The notes: generated from the letters alone by a model not told the origin. 64,000 nt of DNA from Devosia nitrariae (GCF_030160115.1 NZ_BSNS01000022.1:423618-487617), one strand, 5' to 3'; shown: positions 34,169-43,518, counted from the stretch's first letter. Made by a program: numbers and translations.

Positions 34169-34531
34169 TCAGACCGGCACCGGAGGCGCGCGCGGCTGTC
34201 CCACATATCTGCTTGTCGCAGGGCCAGCGTGCGCCGTCCGCTCCGGATAGGCAGTCGTCTGCGCGATACGCAGGATATCGACCTCGACCGGAGGCGGCTC
34301 GACTGTCGCAATCTCGTCTTTGCCGAGCCCCGCGATCGGGCATGTGAGCCCGAACGGCGCCTCGCCGTCGGCGAGACCGGCGGATCCCGCCGCGCAGATG
34401 GACCAGGAAGGCCCTTCATAACCAAGGTCGGCCAGGTCCTGCTGCAGGCCGGCAGCCTGGTGGAGCGGGACCAAGAGGACGAGCAGGTAGACGGCAACGA
34501 CCGCAAGGGCCGCGCCCAACTCCCTGATCAT
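34169..34531 (-). CDS. DUF2946-like membrane-anchored protein of the copper operon
   Basis: The 120 residues from ATG 34531 start MIRELGAALAVVAVYLLVLL, one hydrophobic helix, followed by a soluble part with two Cys (WSICAAG, GLTCPIAG) typical of the DUF2946 group often found beside copper genes. The frame also allows an ATG at 34552. First gene of the operon; its exact job is not known. Confidence 0.6.
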   Translation of the reverse strand: MIRELGAALAVVAVYLLVLLVPLHQAAGLQQDLADLGYEGPSWSICAAGSAGLADGEAPFGLTCPIAGLGKDEIATVEPPPVEVDILRIAQTTAYPERTAHAGPATSRYVGQPRAPPVPV

Positions 34532-34673
34532 GGTCCTCGTTCGGAACGGCATTCGTTTTTCCGGTGCGTTTCGTGCTTTAGCCGCAAACGAGACTCTTGG
34601 AAAGGCCGAGCGTGGCCGGCTTGACCAACGGGCGTATCAATCGCGCAGGCCGTTCCCCTTGCGCTGGATCAAT

Positions 34674-35255
34674 TCAGGCGCGGTCCAGGAACGCGATCAC
34701 CCGTCGGGTGAGCAGCGCAGTTGCATCAGCGTCGTAGGACGGGAGCGAGCTGTCGGCGAAATAGTGCTGTTCGCCCGCATAGAGAAACAGCTCAGCATTC
34801 TCGACATTCGCCACAATCTCTCGTGCGGCATCGATGTCGCCCTCGCCGACGAACACCGGGTCGTTGTCCATGCCGTGGATCTGGACCGGTACGCCCACCG
34901 GCCATGGCCCGAACGACCACTGACCGCTTATCGGGAGGCAGGAATAGAAGAGCAGCGCTCCGCGGGCTCCGGGCCGCGTTTGTGCGAGCTTCTGCGCTGG
35001 CAGAACGCCGAACGAGAAGCCGGCATAGACCAGTTCGGAAGACAGTTCATCGGCGACGCGGACGCCGCGCTCGCGCATGTCTTCGAACCCGATCTCACCG
35101 ATATAGGCGAGTCCCTCATCAATGCTCTGGAACGTGCGTCCGTCGAAGAGGTCCGGCGTATGTACTTTGTGCCCTGCCGCCCGCAAGTCGTCGGCGAATG
35201 CCTGCACACCGGGGGTCAACCCCTGTGCGTGATGAAACATCAGGACCTTAGCCAT
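34674..35255 (-). CDS. Dienelactone hydrolase family protein
   Basis: ATG 35255 opens 193 residues: MAKVLMFHHAQGLTPGVQAF, then G-H-K-V-H-T-P-D-L-F-D-G-R-T-F and a nucleophile elbow G-F-S-F-G. The His in AGEQHYFADSS completes a triad. Classical dienelactone hydrolase uses Cys at the elbow; here it is Ser, so it is likely an esterase of unknown substrate. It ends 81 bases before the LacI gene's stop, on the same strand. Confidence 0.8.
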   Translation of the reverse strand: MAKVLMFHHAQGLTPGVQAFADDLRAAGHKVHTPDLFDGRTFQSIDEGLAYIGEIGFEDMRERGVRVADELSSELVYAGFSFGVLPAQKLAQTRPGARGALLFYSCLPISGQWSFGPWPVGVPVQIHGMDNDPVFVGEGDIDAAREIVANVENAELFLYAGEQHYFADSSLPSYDADATALLTRRVIAFLDRA

Positions 35256-35335
35256 GGAGTCACTCCAGGTGAAATCTCGAATGCACACTTCATCAACCCT
35301 ATGGCATCACCCGCCCTCGTCGGAAAAGAAATCTC

Positions 35336-36397
35336 TCACCCGTCCCGCCGCACCCGCGGCGGGCCGACCGAGGCACGCTCGACCAGCGGGCAATCGATCT
35401 GCAGCCGACCGGTCACGACACCTGTGCGGTCTCCATTGTCGCGCTTGGCATAGAGGTGGGTGATGGCGCGCCGGCCCATGTCCTCGTGCGGCACGAGGAT
35501 GGTGGTGAGCGGCGGCCAGAGGTGCCGGGCGGACGGGTGATCGTCGAAGCCGACGACGGAGATATCGCCGGGAATGGTGAGCCCAGCCTCCTTGATAGCT
35601 TCGTAGCACCCGATCGCCATCTCGTCGCTCGCGCAGAAGATCGCCGTGGGCGGTTCCGGCAGGGCCAGCAAGTCACGCGTACAGTCATGTCCACCCGAGA
35701 GGGTCCAGTTGCCGGTTCGCACCAGCTTTGCATTGAACGCGATGCCGGCGGCCTTGAGGCCACGCTTGTAGCCGCGCAGGCGGTCCCGGCTGGCTTCCAT
35801 CCAACCCTCGCCGTTGATGAAGGCGATACGGCGATGGCCGGCATCGGTCAGGTGCCGCACCGCCGTTTCCGCACCCATTGCGTGGGCGGGCAGGATCGCC
35901 GGGGCCGGATCGCCTTTGATATGGCAGTTGATGAGAACCACCGGCACAGCGCTGAGCTTCTGGGGAAGGGTATATTCGCGGGTGAAAAAGGCGGCAAAGA
36001 CGAGGCCCACCACGCGGTGCGCGAACAAGAGTTCCAGCGCTGTCGCGCGCAAGCGCTCGTCGTTCGCCGTAGGCAGCACGACGAGCACGGCCTCGTTCTC
36101 CCAGGCAAGCTGACGCGCCGCATCGATGGCCTTGTTGACGATAGGGTTCGACGTGCTGTCGTCGATGATGAAGCCGATGGCCTGCAGGCCACCGCTGCCG
36201 ACGGGCGCGCGCATCCACACGCGATAACCGAGGGCTTCAGCCGCTTCGCGCACGAGCTTTCGCGTTGTCTCGGTAACCCGCGTTCCGCCGGTTTCATTAA
36301 GGACCATGGAGACGGTGGCCTGGCTGACGCCAGCGAGCTTGGCCACATCGACCATCGTCGCACGGGCACTCGCTTTCTCGGTCTTGCGTCTGTTCAT
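35336..36397 (-). CDS. LacI family transcriptional repressor
   Basis: ATG 36397 gives a 353-residue repressor. The HTH is V-D-V-A-K-L-A-G-V-S-Q-A-T-V-S-M-V-L-N, then a hinge helix, then a periplasmic-binding-protein-like sugar-sensing domain (IFCASDEMAIGCYEAIKEAG). It is divergent from the ABC transport operon and two matching palindromes lie between them, so it very likely represses both itself and the operon until the sugar is present. Confidence 0.9.
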   Translation of the reverse strand: MNRRKTEKASARATMVDVAKLAGVSQATVSMVLNETGGTRVTETTRKLVREAAEALGYRVWMRAPVGSGGLQAIGFIIDDSTSNPIVNKAIDAARQLAWENEAVLVVLPTANDERLRATALELLFAHRVVGLVFAAFFTREYTLPQKLSAVPVVLINCHIKGDPAPAILPAHAMGAETAVRHLTDAGHRRIAFINGEGWMEASRDRLRGYKRGLKAAGIAFNAKLVRTGNWTLSGGHDCTRDLLALPEPPTAIFCASDEMAIGCYEAIKEAGLTIPGDISVVGFDDHPSARHLWPPLTTILVPHEDMGRRAITHLYAKRDNGDRTGVVTGRLQIDCPLVERASVGPPRVRRDG

Positions 36398-36466
36398 CAG
36401 CCCCTCCGCCACGACGCATAACGCAGCTTTCGGGGAAAGAAAACCACGACAACGCCACCGAACGGG

Positions 36467-36486
36467 TCGAGTTATACATAACTCGA
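36467..36486. promoter_or_regulatory. LacI-type operator 1
   Basis: TCGAGTTATACATAACTCGA is a perfect inverted repeat around a two-base centre. Its core AGTTAT-NN-ATAACT recurs 30 bases away. The even-length palindrome suits a LacI-family dimer. Confidence 0.7.
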
Positions 36487-36499
36487 GTCGCTTGACGAT

Positions 36500-36513
36500 A
36501 GTTATAAATAACT
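36500..36513. promoter_or_regulatory. LacI-type operator 2
   Basis: AGTTATAAATAACT repeats the core of operator 1 with centres 30 bases apart, about three helical turns, so both would face the same side. TTGACG at 36492-36497 between the two sites is a good -35 element for the transport operon. Confidence 0.65.
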
Positions 36514-36599
36514 GTTAGCGTTGCCGGGCGCTGGAGGAGCGCGGTCGACCTGAGGGTCGTCACCAGATCGACGCTGCCATATGCAGCGAGGGAGGACAG

Positions 36600-38048
36600 A
36601 TGAGCATCTCGAAGACGAACGCGGCACCGGTATCCGGCGTCAGCCGCCGCACGCTGCTGCAGGGCATGGCGATGCTGGGCGCGGCAGGCCTGCTGCCGGG
36701 CCGAAGCTTCGCGCAGGATATGGTCACCATCAAGTGGTGGGACGTCTTCCAGCCGCTGATCCCGCTGCATCAGAAGATCTGGGACGAGTTCGCCGCGAGC
36801 CACCCGGCCAAGGTCGAGTATACGCCTGGCAATCCGTCCGACATGATGCAGTCGCTGCAGCTGGCCTTCCGCAGCAACCAGCTTCCCGATGTCTTCAACG
36901 TTCCGGTTAGCGGTATCGCCGCCGTCAACGCGCTGCAGGCGGCCGGCTGGTTCCAGCCGCTCGCCGACGGCTTCACCTTCGACAAGCCTTTCCAGAAGGA
37001 GGCGCTGACCGAAGGCTTCACCAATTTCGGGGGCAAGCCCTATTCGTTCCCGATCTTCTCTCAAAGGCAGACGGCGACGTCCCTCTGGTTCTTCAAGGAG
37101 GATATCGAGGCCGCCGACGTCGACCCCGAGGCAGGCCCGGCAAGCTGGGACGAGGCGCGCAAGGCCGCTCTCGCCGGCACCGGCGATGGCAAATATGGCC
37201 TTATCCTGCCGCTCCAGTTCGGCGATCGCATGAGGGCCCATCTCATCGACCTGGCGCAGACCGCGGGTGCGGCCGGCGAGATCGACTGGCGAACGGGCGA
37301 CTATGCGCACGCCTCCCAGCCGTTCCTCGATGCCATCGAATTCCTGATGTCGTTCCAGAAGGACGGCTCACTCCATCCGGGGTCTTCATCGGTCGATGCC
37401 CGTCAGGGGCGCGCGCGCTGGGTGGCCGGCGAGGCAGTGATGTTCTTCGATGGTCCCTGGAACAGCGGCGTGCTCAACGGCAGCTTTGCGGACCAGATCG
37501 ACCTGATCGGCGTCACCGGGCAGGTCCCCTATCCCGTCGACCAGGCTTCGGCCTTCAACTACCGGGGGCCCAGCGGGGGAACATTCTATATCTCCGCCCA
37601 GTCCCAGCACCCGGATATCGCCACGCAAGTGCTGCAGATGCTGACGACCGACGACTATTATGTCGGCCTTGCCGAGCGCATGGACCAGCCCCCGCTCGAT
37701 CTTACGGCAGTAGAGCGGGCAAACGTCCACCCGACCTATAAAAAGGTGGTCTCCGGCTACCAGAACTCCGTGCGGCTCGCGCCCGATCCGCTGGCCCGCA
37801 ATCCGGCGATCAGCGCGGTCTATGCGGAGATGCGCGACGTCACCCCCGGCATTGGCGAAATCCTCCAGGGTGCGTTCAGCGGCGCCTTCAGCGATGCCAA
37901 GCCGATCCTGCAGCAATATACCGACTCCATGAGCCGGGAACGCGACCGGGCCATCGAGGTCGCCAAAAGCCAGGGAGCGGAGGTTTCGCTCGACGATTGG
38001 GTGTTCGAGGGCTGGACGCCAGGCGAGGACCTCACCGACAACTACTGA
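36600..38048 (+). CDS. Sugar ABC transporter substrate-binding protein (Tat-exported)
   Basis: The 482 residues start with a twin-arginine signal (SRRTLLQGMAMLGAAGLLPG, cut near SFA-QDM). The mature part is a family 1 solute-binding protein (VTIKWWDVFQPLIPLHQKIW, F-R-S-N-Q-L-P-D-V, G-G-T-F-Y-I-S). It captures a sugar, probably an oligosaccharide or sugar derivative, in the periplasm. GGAGGACAG precedes the start. First gene of the LacI-controlled operon. Confidence 0.9.
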   Translation: MSISKTNAAPVSGVSRRTLLQGMAMLGAAGLLPGRSFAQDMVTIKWWDVFQPLIPLHQKIWDEFAASHPAKVEYTPGNPSDMMQSLQLAFRSNQLPDVFNVPVSGIAAVNALQAAGWFQPLADGFTFDKPFQKEALTEGFTNFGGKPYSFPIFSQRQTATSLWFFKEDIEAADVDPEAGPASWDEARKAALAGTGDGKYGLILPLQFGDRMRAHLIDLAQTAGAAGEIDWRTGDYAHASQPFLDAIEFLMSFQKDGSLHPGSSSVDARQGRARWVAGEAVMFFDGPWNSGVLNGSFADQIDLIGVTGQVPYPVDQASAFNYRGPSGGTFYISAQSQHPDIATQVLQMLTTDDYYVGLAERMDQPPLDLTAVERANVHPTYKKVVSGYQNSVRLAPDPLARNPAISAVYAEMRDVTPGIGEILQGAFSGAFSDAKPILQQYTDSMSRERDRAIEVAKSQGAEVSLDDWVFEGWTPGEDLTDNY

Positions 38049-38078
38049 AACATTGCCGATCGGCGCGGATAACAACCG

Positions 38079-39005
38079 ATGCATCAGAACGTCTTGCGCG
38101 GTGCGCCACTGGCCAAGCGGATGTGGGCGGACAGGTGGATTTACCTCTTCCTGCTGCCCACACTCGTCCTCGTTGGCGCGTTCACCATCTATCCGGTCAT
38201 TGCCAGCATCTGGTTCTCGCTGCTCGACTGGAACGGCTTCGAACGCGCCGGCGCCTTCATCGGTCTAGGCAACTACTGCGAGCTGATCGCCGATCCTCTG
38301 TTCTGGAACGCGTTCAAGAACACCATCGTTTTCCTCCTGCTCGCGGTACCGCTGCGGGTGGGGATTGCCCTGGTACTGGCGATCGTCCTCAATGCGCATT
38401 TCCCGCTGGTGCGGGTGTTCCGCACGGCGATCTTCCTGCCGGTGGTAACCACCGCCGCCATCGTCGGCGTCGTCATGCGCTATGTGCTCGATCCGACCGG
38501 CGGTCCGCTCAACATAGCGCTATTGAACTCAGGACTCCTCGGCCAGCCGCTCAATTTCCTCGGGACCGCCGGGCTCGCGCTCTATAGCGCGGTCGGCATC
38601 TGGGTGTGGAAATGGCTCGGCATCACCCTGATCTATTGGCTGGCGGCCCTGCAGACCATTCCCCGCGATCTCTACGAGGCAGCCGCCCTCGACGGCGCCA
38701 ATGCCTGGGACCGGTTCGCCAGCATCACGCTGCCGCTTCTGACCCCGTTCACCATCATCATCACGCTGATCACCGTGATCGAGGCGACCAATGTCTTCGA
38801 TCTGATGCTGACGCTGACCGGCGGCGGACCGTTCTACGCCACCGAAGTCATCGACATCTTCGTCTACCGGCAGGCCTTCACCTCCAACGTGCCGCGACTC
38901 GGCTACGCGTCGGCGGCCGCCATCTTCTTCGGGCTGAGCTTCATCGTCCTCGCCAGCCTGCAGCTCATCGTCCTGCGCAAGGTCCGCGCCAGGAGGTCGC
39001 ACTGA
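38079..39005 (+). CDS. Sugar ABC transporter permease 1 (MalF type)
   Basis: The 308-residue protein has six membrane helices and the EAA loop near residue 205 (YEAAALDGANAWDRFASITLP), which touches the ATPase. It forms the inner-membrane channel with the next permease. It follows the binding-protein gene by 30 bases. Confidence 0.92.
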   Translation: MHQNVLRGAPLAKRMWADRWIYLFLLPTLVLVGAFTIYPVIASIWFSLLDWNGFERAGAFIGLGNYCELIADPLFWNAFKNTIVFLLLAVPLRVGIALVLAIVLNAHFPLVRVFRTAIFLPVVTTAAIVGVVMRYVLDPTGGPLNIALLNSGLLGQPLNFLGTAGLALYSAVGIWVWKWLGITLIYWLAALQTIPRDLYEAAALDGANAWDRFASITLPLLTPFTIIITLITVIEATNVFDLMLTLTGGGPFYATEVIDIFVYRQAFTSNVPRLGYASAAAIFFGLSFIVLASLQLIVLRKVRARRSH

Positions 39006-39006
39006 C

Positions 39007-39855
39007 ATGAACCTCGTCGCAACCCGCCGCCGTCCACAGGGCTGGAGCATCCTGCGCTACCTGGCGCTCGGCGCGCTCTGCCTTGCATGGATCTATCCCT
39101 TCCTCTGGCTGGTCTCGGCATCGCTCAAGACCCCAATCGAGATCTTTGCCAAGGGCCTGAACCTTCTCCCCGATACGCCGGTATGGGAGAACTATGTCCG
39201 AGCCTGGGGCCAGGCGGGCTTTTCCACCTATATGCTCAATACCGTCATCGTCACGGTCGGCACCGTCGCTGTCGTCGTCTTCCACACCGCGCTGACGGGC
39301 TATGTGCTGGGCCGCTACGACTTCGTCGGGCGCAAGCTGGTTATTGGAATTCTCGCTGCAACCCTGGTGGTTCCGGCCGGTCTCACCATCATTCCCATCG
39401 TCGATCTCGTCAGCGCGCTGGGCCTCCTCAATGGCCATTGGGGCATCATCCTGGCGCTGGCCGGCAGCGGCCAATCGGCGGCAATCCTGCTCTATGCCGG
39501 CTATTTCCGCGGTCTGCCGCGCGAGCTCGAAGAAGCCGCCACCATGGATGGGGCCGGGTTCCTGCGCATCTTTTTCAACGTGATGATGCCGCTCGCCGGA
39601 CCGGTTACCGCGACTGTTACCGTCCTCACCTTCCTTGCGGCCTGGAACGCGTTCCTCATTCCGCTGGTCTTCACCTTCGGCACCCCCGGCCTGCGCACCC
39701 TGCCGGTCGGTATGCTGGCGTTCGTCGGCACCAATGAGACCGACTGGTCGGGAATGGCGGCGGCCGCGACGATCTCGCTGCTGCCGGTGATCGTCTTCTT
39801 CTTTTTCGTTCAGCGCTATTTCGTCGAAGGCATCGCCGGCGCCGTCAAGGCCTGA
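39007..39855 (+). CDS. Sugar ABC transporter permease 2 (MalG type)
   Basis: The 282 residues show six membrane helices and the EAA loop EEAATMDGAGFLRIFFNVMM. AGGAGG (38990-38995) lies inside the end of the previous gene. No ATPase gene follows, so this transporter must borrow a MsmX/UgpC-type ATPase coded elsewhere. Confidence 0.92.
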   Translation: MNLVATRRRPQGWSILRYLALGALCLAWIYPFLWLVSASLKTPIEIFAKGLNLLPDTPVWENYVRAWGQAGFSTYMLNTVIVTVGTVAVVVFHTALTGYVLGRYDFVGRKLVIGILAATLVVPAGLTIIPIVDLVSALGLLNGHWGIILALAGSGQSAAILLYAGYFRGLPRELEEAATMDGAGFLRIFFNVMMPLAGPVTATVTVLTFLAAWNAFLIPLVFTFGTPGLRTLPVGMLAFVGTNETDWSGMAAAATISLLPVIVFFFFVQRYFVEGIAGAVKA

Positions 39856-39872
39856 GCCAGTTGCAAAGGATC

Positions 39873-41330
39873 ATGATGACCAAACCCAATATCCTCTGGA
39901 TCTGCACCGACCAGCAGCGCTGGGACACGCTCGGCATCACCGGCAACCGCCATGTGCGCACGCCCGTTCTCGACAGGCTGTTTGCGCAGGGCGCCTGGTT
40001 TTCAGAGGCCTATTGCCAGTCGCCCGTCTGTACGCCAAGCCGGGCAAGCTTCCTCACCGGCCGCTATCCACGCACCACCTGCACCCGCCAGAACGGGCAG
40101 GACATGCCGCCCGACGAAGTGCTGGTGACGCGGCTTCTCGCCGAGAACGGCTATACTTGCGGGCTTTCGGGCAAGCTCCATATCTCGGCGGCCAACCCGA
40201 GCATCGCCCCGGTCATCGAACCGCGCATCAACGACGGCTATTCAGCCTTCCACTGGTCGCATCATCCGGGCCATTATGGCAGCGCGCAGAACTGGCCGCT
40301 CAACGAATACAATCTCTGGCTGACCGAGAAGGGGGCCGAATACAGGGCCGACCCCTATCGCGGTTCGAACTACGTCAAGGCCGGGCCCGATACGGCCGAT
40401 CACCAGACGACCTGGTGCGCCGACAAGGCCATCAACTTCTTCAAGGCCCACGAATCTTCAGACCGGCCGTGGCTGTTCTCGGTCAATTTCTTCGATCCGC
40501 ACCATCCGTTCGATCCGCCGGCCGAATATCTCGACCGCTATCTCGACCGGCTCGACGAGATCGAGCTGCCCAACTACCGACCGGGCGAGCTCGATGACAA
40601 ACCCGTCTTCCAGAACATCGACCACGCCGCCGCCTATGGCGGCAATGCCGGCATGCCCTATGACGAGATGAGCGAGGCCGACCACCGGCTGGTGCGCGCC
40701 GCCTACTTCGCCATGTGCGACCTGATTGACGACCAGGTCGGGCGCATGCTCGAGGCTCTCAAGGAAACCGGGCAGCTCGACAACACCATCGTCATCTTCA
40801 TGTCCGACCACGGAGAGCTTCTCGGCGACCACGGCGTCTATCTCAAGGGCCCATTCTTCTATGAGCCGAGCGTTCACGTGCCGCTGGCAATCTCCTGGCC
40901 GGGACACATCCCGGCGCGGCGGATCGACGGCCTTGTCGAGCTCGTCGACATTGCACCGACGCTCCTGGATGCAGCGGGCCTCGACATCTGGCCGGGCATG
41001 CAGGGCAGGTCGCTCTGGCCGTTGTTGACCGGCAGCGGCGAGGCGACGAGCACCAGCGACGTCTATTGCGAATATTACAACGCCATGCCCTGGCACCGCG
41101 ACCCGCACCTGCCCTTCGCCACCATGCTGCGGACGCAGAACATGAAGCTGGTCGTCAGCCACGGCGACCGGCGCGGCGAGCTCTACGACCTAGGGGCTGA
41201 CCCCAACGAAACCGTCAATCTCTGGGATGACCCGCAAAGGCTGGCGCAGAAGTGCGATCTGTTGCAACGTCTCTGCGACCGCATGGCCTTCACCGTCGAC
41301 CCGCTCCCGCCCCGCCGCGCTCCCTGGTAA
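39873..41330 (+). CDS. Formylglycine-dependent sulfatase
   Basis: The 485-residue protein is a type I sulfatase. PNILWICTDQQRWDTLG carries metal-binding Asp, and SPVCTPSRASFLTGRYP has the C-x-P-S-R motif whose Cys is turned into formylglycine. SDHGELLGDHG gives further metal ligands. No signal peptide is seen, so it acts in the cytoplasm on imported sulfated sugar. The second ATG (39876) is an equal start. It sits 18 bases after the permeases and in front of the DUF4965-type gene. Confidence 0.9.
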   Translation: MMTKPNILWICTDQQRWDTLGITGNRHVRTPVLDRLFAQGAWFSEAYCQSPVCTPSRASFLTGRYPRTTCTRQNGQDMPPDEVLVTRLLAENGYTCGLSGKLHISAANPSIAPVIEPRINDGYSAFHWSHHPGHYGSAQNWPLNEYNLWLTEKGAEYRADPYRGSNYVKAGPDTADHQTTWCADKAINFFKAHESSDRPWLFSVNFFDPHHPFDPPAEYLDRYLDRLDEIELPNYRPGELDDKPVFQNIDHAAAYGGNAGMPYDEMSEADHRLVRAAYFAMCDLIDDQVGRMLEALKETGQLDNTIVIFMSDHGELLGDHGVYLKGPFFYEPSVHVPLAISWPGHIPARRIDGLVELVDIAPTLLDAAGLDIWPGMQGRSLWPLLTGSGEATSTSDVYCEYYNAMPWHRDPHLPFATMLRTQNMKLVVSHGDRRGELYDLGADPNETVNLWDDPQRLAQKCDLLQRLCDRMAFTVDPLPPRRAPW

Positions 41331-41348
41331 CCTGAAGAGACTTCCATC

Positions 41349-43424
41349 ATGACCGATCCCCGCAGCGCCCGCGCCCCGGCAACGCCGCTTGTCGTCCACG
41401 ACCCGTTCATGAGCGTGTGGTCGCACACGGACGAATTGACCCAATCCTGGCCGACGCACTGGACCGGCAAGAACCAGTCGATGTCCGGCATGGCCCATAT
41501 CGACGGCAAGGGCTATCGCTTCATGGGACTGGTGACCCGCAGCGGACGCGACGTGCCGGCCATGCGCCAGACCGCGCGCGATGTGACGCCCCTGCGCACC
41601 ATCTATCGGTTCGAGGCCGACGGCGTCGAACTGACGCTGACCTTCACCACCCCGACCTTTCCCGAAGATGTCGAGCTGATGGCCCGGCCGGTCAGCTATA
41701 TCGATATCGAGGTGGCCTCCATCGACGGCAAGCCGCACGAGGTGTCCGCCTATATCGACTGGAGCACCAACTGGGCGACCGGCAATCCGGAGACCGACGT
41801 CATCTGGGGCCGCCATCGCGCCGGGAAAACTGAGGCCCTGTTCGTCGGCGCACGCGAACAGACGCCACTCCATCGCTCCGGCGACGAAGTGCAGATCGAC
41901 TGGGGGTATCTTTATACCTCGACCGAACCCGACATGGCCGCCGACAGCGCCTTCGGCGACGCCCGGACCCTCCGCGATAGCTTCGCGCTGACTGGCACTA
42001 TCCCGGCACGCGACGATGTGCGTGAAGGCAAGCCCCTGCCCATGCCCACGCACGGCCATCGCGGGCTCAACCTCAACCAGAGCGGCATCCATCAGGAGCG
42101 TCCGGCCTATAACGTTGCCGCCTGGAGCCGCGCGTTCGGCAGCGTCGACAAAGAGAAGCAGGCGTTCCGTCTGTTGGTGGCTTACGACCAGGTCTTCGCG
42201 CTCGAATATTTCAACCGCCGTCTGCGGCCCTTCTGGAGCCGCAACGGAGCGTCGGCGATTGGCCTGGTGGAACGCGCCTGGGCCGAGCGCGAGGCGCTTT
42301 GCGCCCGCGCCGCCGCCTATGACGACGAGCTCATTGCACAGCTGACGCGCTCGGGCGGCGAGACGTACGCCCGCGTCGGCATCCTGGCGTTCCGCCAGTG
42401 CCTGGGCGGTCATGCCCTGGTCGCCGACCTCGACGGCAAGCTCCTCTATTTTTCCAAGGAGAACTCGTCCAACGGGTGCCTCGGCACGGTCGATCTCACC
42501 TATCCGGGAGCGCCGTTCTTCCTCATCCACAACCCCGCGCTCCTCGAAGCGCAGATGCGCCCGATCTGTGCCTATGCGATGGGCGGCCGCTGGCCCTTCC
42601 CCTACGCGCCGCACGATGTCGGCCAGTTCCCGCTCGCCAACGGCCAGGTCTATGGCGGCGGCGAGCTCACCGAGCACAACCAGATGCCCTATGAGGAAAG
42701 CGGCAACATGCTGATCCTCGCGGCAGCGCTCGCGCAAAAGACCGATGACGACCGCTTCATCCGCGAATTCTGGCCGCTGTGGGAGAAGTGGGCGAAGTAC
42801 CTGGTCGAGGCCGGCATCGATCCGGAGAACCAGCTCTGTACAGACGATTTCGCCGGCCATCTGCCGCACAACGCCAATCTCTCCTTGAAGGCCATCGTCG
42901 GCGTCGGCGCCTATGGGCTCCTCTGCCGCCGGCTCGGCAAGACCGACGAGGCCGAGGAACACCTCGCCATCGCCCGCGACTGGGCCCTGAAGTGGCCCGG
43001 CCTTGCCGATGATGGCGACGCGTTCCGTCTCGCCTTCGACAAGGCCGGATCCTGGAGCCAGAAATACAATCTCATCTGGGATCGTATCCTCGGGCTTGGC
43101 CTCTTCCCCGACGAGATCGCCCGCAAGGAAATGGCCTCCTACAAGCGCCGCCAGGACCGCTACGGCCTGCCGCTCGACAGCCGCGAGCACTACACCAAGC
43201 TCGACTGGTTGGTCTGGACCGCGTGCCTCACCGGCGACCAGGCCGATTTCGACGCCCTCATCGCGCCGGTCGCCAACTGGCTCGACGACGCCCCCGAACG
43301 CGTGCCGCTCTCCGATTGGTTCGATACGCAGACCGGCAAGCAGATCGGCATCGGCGGCTTCCGCTCACGGCCGGTGGTCGGGGGGACGTTTATCAAGCTG
43401 ATGCTGGATCAGGCGAAGGGGTGA
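41349..43424 (+). CDS. DUF4965/DUF5127-type glutaminase-like protein, probable glycoside-active enzyme
   Basis: The 691 residues fit the DUF5127-DUF4965-DUF1793 architecture: N-terminal beta part starting PLVVHDPFMSVWSHTDELTQ, then an alpha-barrel part (AFRQCLGGHALVADLDGKLL, FSKENSSNGCLGTVDLTYPG, then F-P-Y-A-P-H-D-V-G). This group is often called glutaminase A-like, but the barrel is of glycosidase type and neighbours point to sugar work. It has no signal peptide. Last gene of the LacI-controlled operon, 18 bases after the sulfatase gene. The true substrate is unknown. Confidence 0.78.
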   Translation: MTDPRSARAPATPLVVHDPFMSVWSHTDELTQSWPTHWTGKNQSMSGMAHIDGKGYRFMGLVTRSGRDVPAMRQTARDVTPLRTIYRFEADGVELTLTFTTPTFPEDVELMARPVSYIDIEVASIDGKPHEVSAYIDWSTNWATGNPETDVIWGRHRAGKTEALFVGAREQTPLHRSGDEVQIDWGYLYTSTEPDMAADSAFGDARTLRDSFALTGTIPARDDVREGKPLPMPTHGHRGLNLNQSGIHQERPAYNVAAWSRAFGSVDKEKQAFRLLVAYDQVFALEYFNRRLRPFWSRNGASAIGLVERAWAEREALCARAAAYDDELIAQLTRSGGETYARVGILAFRQCLGGHALVADLDGKLLYFSKENSSNGCLGTVDLTYPGAPFFLIHNPALLEAQMRPICAYAMGGRWPFPYAPHDVGQFPLANGQVYGGGELTEHNQMPYEESGNMLILAAALAQKTDDDRFIREFWPLWEKWAKYLVEAGIDPENQLCTDDFAGHLPHNANLSLKAIVGVGAYGLLCRRLGKTDEAEEHLAIARDWALKWPGLADDGDAFRLAFDKAGSWSQKYNLIWDRILGLGLFPDEIARKEMASYKRRQDRYGLPLDSREHYTKLDWLVWTACLTGDQADFDALIAPVANWLDDAPERVPLSDWFDTQTGKQIGIGGFRSRPVVGGTFIKLMLDQAKG

Positions 43425-43494
43425 CGGATCGAAAACCGCCACCGCATTTCCACCTTCAACCCCGGGCCATACTGGAAGTCTTGACGAAGCGAAT

Positions 43495-43518
43495 CATATC
43501 ATGTGAGGATATGATATG
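43495..43518. promoter_or_regulatory. Palindrome over the start of the toxin-antitoxin pair
   Basis: CATATCA (43495-43501) and TGATATG (43512-43518) form perfect arms that cover the ribosome binding site (AGGA) and start codon of the first gene. TTGACG (43481-43486) lies just upstream. This is where an autoregulating antitoxin should bind. Confidence 0.6.

Noticed and set aside
41190..43190. 666-codon open frame antisense to the DUF4965-type gene
   Set aside because: Same reason: no motif, no ribosome site, and the plus-strand gene fits a known architecture.
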